Positions 1 to 3,834 of a stretch of 5,733 bases of DNA are shown here, in pieces. The notes under the pieces were generated by a model. The model made no database searches. It saw only the letters and a program-made list of their open reading frames with translations, and had not been told where the DNA came from. Source of the stretch: Flavipsychrobacter stenotrophus (GTDB lineage Bacteria > Bacteroidota > Bacteroidia > Chitinophagales > Chitinophagaceae); NCBI GenBank assembly GCA_947379685.1, contig CANCOG010000341.1, positions 1 to 5,733 on the forward strand. The letters run 5' to 3'. Numbering within the stretch: the first letter of the stretch is position 1; the number at the start of each line of letters is the position of its first letter. A program made the position numbers and the translations under genes.

Positions 1-68
1 TATGAACCAAATTTCATTTCTTTCAAGTTGACGTTTTGTGTCAACTCAACTCAAGACCAGGCAAGGGC

Positions 69-99
69 AAAAAAAAGCCCCGCATTTTGCGAGGCTTTT
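69..99 (-). terminator. intrinsic terminator after pseudo-tRNA A / GIY-YIG gene
   Basis: Read on the minus strand, a 7-bp stem (GCCTCGC pairing with GCGGGGC, one G-U wobble; plus-strand arms 77-83 and 89-95) with a 5-base loop is followed by a run of eight T, and A residues precede the stem. It begins immediately after the 3' end of pseudo-tRNA A. It is nearly identical to the terminator at 762-790 but unlike the one at 424-451, so the 3' flanks of pseudo-tRNA A and tRNA-Val copy 2 share a common origin. Confidence 0.85.
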
Positions 100-100
100 G

Positions 101-177
101 TGGAAGCACACGGGTTCGAACCGCGGACCCTCCCGACTAAATGTCGGGATGCTCTGAACGAGCTGGGCTATGTTTTT
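101..177 (-). pseudogene. pseudo-tRNA-Val A: intact 3' half, palindrome in place of the anticodon arm, decayed 5' half
   Basis: The 3' half (T-arm with GGTTCGAACC, 3' acceptor strand TGCTTCC and discriminator A) is identical to the two intact tRNA-Val genes in this window. The anticodon arm, which is 17 bases in the intact genes, is replaced by a 19-base palindrome at 131-149 (TCCCGAC, loop ATTTA, GTCGGGA). This gives a 7-bp stem with a 5-base loop and no usable anticodon. The D-arm is recognisable but mutated (GCCC/GAGC; CTCG for CTGG), and the 5' acceptor strand reads AAAAACA instead of GGAAGCA, so three of seven acceptor pairs are lost. It cannot be a working tRNA. Its 5' part doubles as the last codons of the GIY-YIG gene, whose TAG stop lies at the palindrome loop. 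Compare copies B and C, where the opposite half is preserved. Confidence 0.85.
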
Positions 178-418
178 GAATTAATTTTAGAATCATTTTC
201 TTGCTTTTCCATCCTTTGATTTCCCTTTCTCTTGCATAGGCGGCTTCCTTTGTATTGTGCTGCTCATTCCATACAATGATCCAGTCATTTGCCTTTGCCG
301 TAAATCCATCATGATCTGAAAGATGTTTTCGCAAGCGACTATTCATTTCGTCGCCCGTATAGCCAATATAGAACTTGTCTAAAGTGGCTGAGTAAAGTAT
401 GTAGGTCGTAAATGGCAT
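137..418 (-). CDS. small GIY-YIG nuclease-family protein ending inside a pseudo-tRNA
   Basis: This 93-residue protein matches the compact single-domain GIY-YIG (UPF0213/UvrC-N-like) fold. The two motif strands are Y6-I-L-Y and Y17-I-G19-Y-T, followed by the conserved R28 with H32 and a helix carrying R63-E64-x-x-I67-K68-G-W, where E64 (or E66) is the expected metal-binding glutamate. Proteins of this family cut DNA with one divalent metal; the biological role of these short Bacteroidota members is largely unknown. Residues 83-93 (HSPARSEHPDI) are read from the D-arm and palindrome of pseudo-tRNA A, so the C-terminal tail is tRNA-derived. The ATG lies only five bases beyond the T-run of the tRNA-Val copy 1 terminator, with no Shine-Dalgarno sequence and no room for its own promoter. 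Expression would therefore need terminator read-through from the tRNA unit, or an overlooked promoter. The family call is firm; the role in tRNA-locus rearrangement is inference. Confidence 0.88.
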   Translation of the reverse strand: MPFTTYILYSATLDKFYIGYTGDEMNSRLRKHLSDHDGFTAKANDWIIVWNEQHNTKEAAYAREREIKGWKSKKMILKLIQKHSPARSEHPDI

Positions 419-423
419 AACAT

Positions 424-451
424 AAAAAAAGCCCCCACATATTGTGAGGGC
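424..451 (-). terminator. intrinsic terminator of tRNA-Val copy 1
   Basis: On the minus strand, GCCCTCAC pairs with GTGGGGGC across a 5-base AATAT loop (8 bp, one G-U wobble), and seven T follow. It starts five bases after the tRNA 3' end. The GIY-YIG start codon follows the T-run by five bases, so this hairpin also sits where the nuclease leader would be. Confidence 0.88.
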
Positions 452-454
452 CTA

Positions 455-614
455 GTGGAAGCACACGGGTTCGAACCGCGGACCCTCTGCTTGTAAGGCA
501 GATGCTCTGAACCAGCTGAGCTATGCTTCCAATTTATTATTAAAGAACTTACCAGTGGACCGTGAACTCTCCCGACTTTAGGTCGGGATGCTCTGAACCA
601 GCTGAGCTATGCTT
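455..614 (-). repeat. segmental duplication, copy 1 (tRNA-Val plus pseudo-tRNA B)
   Basis: This block of about 160 bases is repeated at 801-960, offset by 346 bases, with only a few mismatches (CAGTGG versus CATTGG and CCGTGA versus CCGCGA in the degenerate T-arm remnant). It contains one intact tRNA-Val, a spacer of about 20 bases and one palindrome-bearing pseudo-tRNA. Similarity drops sharply just past the 5' end of the pseudo-tRNA, then resumes more weakly in the leader (AAAGAACT, CTAAGGG-like and CTGCAAA segments). Confidence 0.85.
456..530 (-). tRNA. tRNA-Val(UAC), copy 1
   Basis: This is a complete 75-base cloverleaf on the minus strand. The acceptor pairs GGAAGCA with TGCTTCC with discriminator A. 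The D-arm is GCTC/GAGC. The anticodon arm is TCTGC, loop CTTACAA, GCAGA, giving anticodon TAC (plus-strand 493-495), which decodes valine GUA/GUG codons. The T-arm is CGCGG, loop TTCGAAC, CCGTG. CCA is not encoded (the next bases are CTA), so it must be added by the CCA-adding enzyme. It is identical to copy 2. It is preceded by pseudo-tRNA B in the same predicted transcript and followed by its own terminator. Confidence 0.97.
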
Positions 615-616
615 CA
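551..616 (-). pseudogene. pseudo-tRNA-Val B: intact 5' half, palindrome, decayed 3' half
   Basis: Bases 589-616 read on the minus strand match the tRNA-Val 5' half (acceptor strand and D-arm) in 27 of 28 positions; only base 1 differs (T for G). The anticodon arm is replaced by the palindrome TCCCGACCTAAAGTCGGGA at 570-588. Downstream is GAGTTCACGGTCCACTGG, a weak remnant of the T-arm, and there is no 3' acceptor strand, so no mature tRNA is possible. It lies about 20 bases upstream of intact tRNA-Val copy 1 in the same orientation and probably in the same primary transcript. A tRNA with a different anticodon was considered: the 7-bp stem leaves only a 5-base loop, and a 5-bp stem reading gives loop CCTAAAG, which lacks U33. 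Confidence 0.82.
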
Positions 617-661
617 AATTTCTTAAAGAACTAAACTGCTTTTCCCTTCGTTAAGGGGCTG

Positions 662-669
662 CAAATATA
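662..669 (-). promoter_or_regulatory. Bacteroidota -7 box for tRNA-Val unit 1
   Basis: The minus strand reads TATATTTG, matching TAnnTTTG, followed by CAGCCCC. No TTTG box is seen at the expected 19-20 bases upstream, so it is weaker than the unit 2 promoter. Its position about 46 bases ahead of pseudo-tRNA B, and the similar leader (GCAG..CCTTA....AAAGCAGT-type) seen in unit 2, support it. The predicted start is near base 655. Confidence 0.6.
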
Positions 670-761
670 CGTGGAGAATTCTATTTTCCTAGCTTTTTTA
701 CAACCTTTTTATTTTTATCAAACGACTAGATTACGTCCTTGTTTTGTCTTAAAAAAGCAAT

Positions 762-790
762 AAAAAAGCCCCGCAAATTGCGAGGCTTTT
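762..790 (-). terminator. intrinsic terminator of tRNA-Val copy 2
   Basis: On the minus strand GCCTCGC pairs with GCGGGGC (plus-strand arms 768-774 and 780-786) around an AATTT loop. It can be extended by the flanking AAAA/TTTT and is followed by a run of T. It is near-identical to the hairpin at 69-99. Confidence 0.88.
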
Positions 791-800
791 GTGGAAGAGA

Positions 801-960
801 GTGGAAGCACACGGGTTCGAACCGCGGACCCTCTGCTTGTAAGGCAGATGCTCTGAACCAGCTGAGCTATGCTTCCAATTTATTATTAAAGAACTTACCA
901 TTGGACCGCGAACTCTCCCGACTTTAGGTCGGGATGCTCTGAACCAGCTGAGCTATGCTT
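801..960 (-). repeat. segmental duplication, copy 2 (tRNA-Val plus pseudo-tRNA C)
   Basis: This is the partner of 455-614, with the same order: intact tRNA-Val, 20-base spacer, palindrome-bearing pseudo-tRNA. The T-arm remnant here (GAGTTCGCGGTCCAATGG) is closer to a true tRNA T-arm than in copy 1, so copy 2 is probably nearer to the ancestral unit. Confidence 0.85.
802..876 (-). tRNA. tRNA-Val(UAC), copy 2
   Basis: This 75-base cloverleaf is identical to copy 1: acceptor GGAAGCA/TGCTTCC, anticodon loop CTTACAA with anticodon TAC, T-arm loop TTCGAAC, CCA not encoded (followed by CTC). Its trailer contains a second CTTCCAC (plus-strand gtggaag at 791-797), repeating the tRNA 3' end ten bases downstream before the terminator; this repeat is absent after the other copies. 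The likely transcript starts at the promoter at 1005-1035 and passes through pseudo-tRNA C first. Confidence 0.97.
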
Positions 961-962
961 CC
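897..962 (-). pseudogene. pseudo-tRNA-Val C: intact 5' half, palindrome, decayed 3' half
   Basis: Bases 935-962 on the minus strand are identical to the 28-base 5' half of the intact tRNA-Val genes (GGAAGCA acceptor strand plus whole D-arm). The palindrome TCCCGACCTAAAGTCGGGA (916-934) replaces the anticodon arm. The following GAGTTCGCGGTCCAATGG aligns with the true GGGTCCGCGGTTCGAACC as a decayed T-arm, and the 3' acceptor strand is missing. It sits about 20 bases upstream of tRNA-Val copy 2, and its perfect 5' half could compete for pairing with that gene's 3' acceptor strand. Confidence 0.83.
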
Positions 963-1004
963 GTTTTTGTAAAGAACTGTACTGCGTTTCCCGCTAAGGG
1001 ACTG

Positions 1005-1035
1005 CAAAGATAAGAGACCTAATCGATTTGGCAAA
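1005..1035 (-). promoter_or_regulatory. Bacteroidota-type promoter of tRNA-Val unit 2
   Basis: The minus strand carries TTTG (1035-1032), exactly 19 bases of spacer, then TATCTTTG (1012-1005). This matches the Bacteroidota primary sigma consensus TTTG-N19/20-TAnnTTTG. Transcription should start near base 998 and yield a leader of about 36 bases before pseudo-tRNA C. Confidence 0.8.
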
Positions 1036-1337
1036 AACTTTTTGAGATATTTTTTAGTGCTAAGTATTGATGTGTTTTGATGAGTTTGAATAGCGAAGTT
1101 TATTCCGGCAACATGTGCCCTCTGGCACCAACGGTATAGGTTTTTCCGTCTGGTTCGCCAGACGGAAAAACAGCGCAACTTTGATCCAATAAATTGAGAT
1201 TTTGCCTTTCAAGTGTACTTGCCATTGAAAGGGCGGGCCACCCATAATCTGTGCTCACCTTGAGCAGGTTAGGGGAATAATTCATGTCAAATTGATGCGA
1301 TTGTAGCCTTGGAGGTAAGTTGCACAGTAAAGTGCGC
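1036..1337. other. intergenic region between tRNA-Val locus and rpsA terminator
   Basis: About 300 bases without a gene I can support. Several short open frames overlap here on the minus strand (for example 1100-1339), but they lack a start context, overlap each other in different frames and match no family I recognise. The stretch contains the perfect palindrome at 1141-1170. Its composition resembles decayed coding or repeat sequence, which I cannot test. Confidence 0.5.
1141..1170. repeat. perfect inverted repeat, 13-bp arms, 4-base loop
   Basis: Arm TTTTTCCGTCTGG at 1141-1153, loop TTCG, perfect complement at 1158-1170. The T-tract is on the 5' side and the A-tract on the 3' side on both strands, the opposite of what an intrinsic terminator needs. 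It would form a very stable hairpin or cruciform. Its function is unknown. Confidence 0.85.
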
Positions 1338-1374
1338 AAAAAAATAACCCGCGAATTTCGCGGGCTATTTTTTA
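1338..1374 (-). terminator. intrinsic terminator of rpsA
   Basis: On the minus strand the stem CCCGCGA/TCGCGGG (plus-strand arms 1348-1354 and 1358-1364) is extended by A/T pairs and followed by TTATTTTTTT. It begins about 35 bases after the rpsA stop. The A-rich 5' side could let it work in both directions. Confidence 0.88.
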
Positions 1375-1408
1375 TTTAAGAAGCAGGTCGATTTGACCAT
1401 CCGGCAAA

Positions 1409-3451
1409 TTAATTGCCTTCTTCTTCTTCAGCTTTTTTCAATTTATCCTTGATGGAAGCAAGTGCACCCAAATCGCCGAGGGTTGGTTTTTCAACCTTGC
1501 TCTGGATGTTCTTAACAGCCTTCTTGGTTTTTTCGTTCTCATTGGCCATTTCCTTACGAGCGGCATCTTTTTCCTCATTCTTGCTTTGTTCCCATACTTT
1601 CGAGTGAGAAACAAGAATGCGTTTGTCGTTGCGGTCGAATTCAATGATCATGAAAGGCAATGTTTCTTCAGCTTCTACATTGCTGCCATCTTCCTTGCGG
1701 AGGTGACGTGCAGGAGCGTAAGCTTCAAGACCGTACTGGAGCTGAACTGTAGCGCCCTTATCGTCCTTACGTGTTACGCTGCCTTCGTGAATAGAACCGA
1801 GTGGGAACACTGTTTCAAATGCATTCCAAGGATCTTCTTCCAGTTGTTTGTGACCGAGAGATAATTTGCGGTTTTCCTTGTCAATGCCGAGGATCATCAC
1901 ATCTATCTTTTCGCCAGTCTTTACAAACTCACTTGGGTGGTTGTAACGCTTGATCCAGCTAAGGTCGCTGATATGGATCATACCGCCGATGCCTGTTTCC
2001 AGTTCTACGAATACGCCATAAGGAGTGATGTTCTTAACTGTACCAGAGTGACGGCTATCCATAGGGAATTTATCTTCGATAGTTTCCCATGGGTCAGCAG
2101 AAAGTTGCTTGATAGAAAGGCTCATCTTGCGCTCATCCTTATCGAGGGTAACCACAACTGCTTCATGCTCTTCTCCAAGTTTGAAGAATTCCTTAGCATT
2201 GATTGGCTGTGAAGACCATGTGATCTCAGATACGTGAACAAGACCTTCAACGCCTGGCATAATTTCCAGGAATGCGCCGTAATCTTCAATGTTAACGACC
2301 TTACCCTTAACATGAGCACCTTCTGTAATTGCTTCTGGAAGGTTATCCCATGGGTGAGGAGTCAATTGTTTCAGGCCGAGGCTGATACGTTTCTTCTCGT
2401 CATCGAAGTCGAGAACAACCACATTCAGTTTCTGGCTGTTATGCAACACTTCGCTTGGGTGCGTTACGCGGCCCCAGCTAATGTCGGTAATGTAGAGTAA
2501 ACCATCAACACCACCGAGGTCGATGAACGCACCGAAGTCGGTAACATTCTTAACAGTACCTTCAAGTACCTGACCTTTTTCAAGCTGGCCGATGATAACA
2601 CTACGCTGCTGTTCTATATCGCTTTCTATCAGCGCCTTGTGGCTCACCACAGCGTTGCGGATAGTTTCGTTGATCTTAACAACCTTGAAATCCATTGTCT
2701 TGCCAACGTACTGATCGTAATCGGTAACAGGCTTAACATCGATCTGTGAACCTGGTAAGAAGGTTTCGAGGCCATGTACATCAACAATAAGACCACCCTT
2801 GGTCTTAGAAGTAATTGTACCTGTAACCACTTCGCCAGTCTTGTAGAAATCCACAATCTGCTGCCATGAACGTGCTGCACGTGCCAGTTTGCGGCTCAGG
2901 TGCAGGTGACCTTCACGGTCTTCTTTTTCCACTACCATTACTTCTACGAGGTCACCAATTTTGATGTTGGCTGTGTCGCGGAATTCATTGAGTGAAATAA
3001 GGCCATCTGACTTAAATCCGATGTTGATGATAACGTCGGTCTTTGTCATGCCTTCAATGGTACCCATCATCAATTCGTTCTCGTTGATTGCCTTGAAAGT
3101 GCTGTCATACACTTTGTCCAGTTTCACACGGTCTTCCTTGGCATAGGTAGCCACGTTCCTTTTGTCTACACTCCAGTCAAAATCATCATGAGAAGTTGTT
3201 GATGCTTCTTCATAATAACGACGCGAAGGGCGCACATAGGTTTCAGGAACATTGTTTGATTCCTGCTCTTCGAAAGCCTGCTGCTCATCTTCAGTCATGT
3301 GGACTTCAGCTGTAGCTGGTTCGGTAACTTCAGCAACTGGTGTTGCTTCTTGTGCTGCTACAGGCGCTTCATGGGCGGTTGCGGCAGTCGTTTGTACGGA
3401 CTCGTCGTTTGTCGTTCCGGCTGTTTCAGAAATGTTTTGATTTTCTTCCAA
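1409..3451 (-). CDS. rpsA: 30S ribosomal protein S1
   Basis: This 680-residue protein carries six S1 RNA-binding (OB-fold) domains at roughly residues 125-189, 205-273, 292-363, 377-451, 465-537 and 551-617. Domains 3-5 show the typical G-x-V-K-N-(I/V)-x-x-(F/Y)-G-(A/V)-F signature (for example residues 298-309), with D-I-S-W or E-I-T-W following and S-L-x-x-K-Q-L closing each. S1 binds mRNA on the 30S subunit and unfolds or recruits it for initiation. It is longer than the E. coli protein because of an Ala/Glu/Thr-rich acidic N-terminus of about 120 residues and a Lys/Glu-rich tail after residue 620. The start is TTG (3451-3449), chosen because AAAAGGAGG (3469-3461) lies nine bases upstream and the next Met is residue 52. 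It is monocistronic: promoter just upstream, terminator 35 bases downstream. Confidence 0.97.
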   Translation of the reverse strand: MEENQNISETAGTTNDESVQTTAATAHEAPVAAQEATPVAEVTEPATAEVHMTEDEQQAFEEQESNNVPETYVRPSRRYYEEASTTSHDDFDWSVDKRNVATYAKEDRVKLDKVYDSTFKAINENELMMGTIEGMTKTDVIINIGFKSDGLISLNEFRDTANIKIGDLVEVMVVEKEDREGHLHLSRKLARAARSWQQIVDFYKTGEVVTGTITSKTKGGLIVDVHGLETFLPGSQIDVKPVTDYDQYVGKTMDFKVVKINETIRNAVVSHKALIESDIEQQRSVIIGQLEKGQVLEGTVKNVTDFGAFIDLGGVDGLLYITDISWGRVTHPSEVLHNSQKLNVVVLDFDDEKKRISLGLKQLTPHPWDNLPEAITEGAHVKGKVVNIEDYGAFLEIMPGVEGLVHVSEITWSSQPINAKEFFKLGEEHEAVVVTLDKDERKMSLSIKQLSADPWETIEDKFPMDSRHSGTVKNITPYGVFVELETGIGGMIHISDLSWIKRYNHPSEFVKTGEKIDVMILGIDKENRKLSLGHKQLEEDPWNAFETVFPLGSIHEGSVTRKDDKGATVQLQYGLEAYAPARHLRKEDGSNVEAEETLPFMIIEFDRNDKRILVSHSKVWEQSKNEEKDAARKEMANENEKTKKAVKNIQSKVEKPTLGDLGALASIKDKLKKAEEEEGN

Positions 3452-3460
3452 TTTTTTGGT

Positions 3461-3469
3461 CCTCCTTTT
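3461..3469 (-). promoter_or_regulatory. strong Shine-Dalgarno sequence of rpsA
   Basis: The minus strand reads AAAAGGAGG, near-full complementarity to the 16S rRNA 3' end, then the nine-base spacer ACCAAAAAA and the TTG start. No other gene in this window has a comparable site, and Shine-Dalgarno sequences are generally rare in Bacteroidota. It decides the rpsA start. Confidence 0.88.
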
Positions 3470-3489
3470 AAAGTTAATTTTTGGGAGTG

Positions 3490-3497
3490 CAAAGATA
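3490..3497 (-). promoter_or_regulatory. Bacteroidota -7 box of rpsA
   Basis: The minus strand reads TATCTTTG, identical to the unit 2 tRNA promoter and again followed by CA. A TTTG box at the expected 19-20-base distance is not evident. The predicted start near 3483 gives a leader of about 30 bases containing the Shine-Dalgarno site. Confidence 0.65.
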
Positions 3498-3834
3498 GGG
3501 GAATAAGTTGATAAGTTTGATCTTGATAAATATTTTATTTAGATGGGTTATTTCTAATGGTTGTTGGGTGTTTTACTAAGTCAAATGAGCTCAGTCTATA
3601 TGTGTGGTGGGCGCTAAATATTTGAAATTTTAGCTAGTTGGAATTACAGTGTTTACGGTGGTTACAGCAAATTAAATTGAACAGTTTTTTATGCTATTTT
3701 CGCACTGAGGTGTTAAGGATTGGTGGTCTTTTTTCGGGTTGCCATCTTATTGTTTTTGCGCTCCTTATACTTATTGCAAGAAATGAGTACGGACAAAAAG
3801 GGGACTACGGTATTCAATTAAAAATGATTGTTCG
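3498..3834. other. AT-rich intergenic region between divergent rpsA and membrane-protein gene
   Basis: About 340 bases upstream of both divergent genes. I find no RNA gene, repeat or clear promoter for the plus-strand gene; TAAATATTTG around 3615-3624 is only an approximate -7 box with no matching TTTG. An overlapping plus-strand frame from 3638 includes a hydrophobic stretch, but it runs into the next gene in another frame and is not supported. Confidence 0.5.

Noticed and set aside
26..46. Small hairpin AGTTGAC / GTCAACT with 7-base loop
   Set aside because: The 7-bp stem is A/T-containing with no T-run or gene context; it is within chance expectation and close to the window edge.
28..219. 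Plus-strand open frame of 63 codons across pseudo-tRNA A
   Set aside because: It is antisense to the terminator, the pseudo-tRNA and the nuclease end; its peptide (HGFEPRT) is the usual spurious translation of a tRNA T-arm.
551..616. Possible functional tRNA with a different anticodon (for example TAA)
   Set aside because: The 3' acceptor strand and a proper T-arm are absent, and the anticodon arm is a 7-bp palindrome with a 5-base loop lacking U33.
739..927. Plus-strand open frame of 62 codons across tRNA-Val copy 2
   Set aside because: Antisense translation of a tRNA gene and its terminator, with no start context.
101..962. CRISPR array suggested by repeated palindromes
   Set aside because: Only three copies, irregular spacing, and the repeats are explained as parts of tRNA sequence; no cas genes are present.
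1141..1170. Intrinsic terminator for the tRNA locus or rpsA
   Set aside because: The T-tract precedes the stem on both strands; the true rpsA terminator is at 1338-1374.
924..1178. Minus-strand open frame of 84 codons ending in GSIAQLVQSIPT
   Set aside because: The end is simply the 5' half of pseudo-tRNA C in translation, and it runs through a strong promoter; it is not treated as a gene, although the tail parallels the nuclease/tRNA fusion.
1413..3440. Several plus-strand and off-frame open frames inside rpsA
   Set aside because: They are shadows of the well-supported S1 gene.
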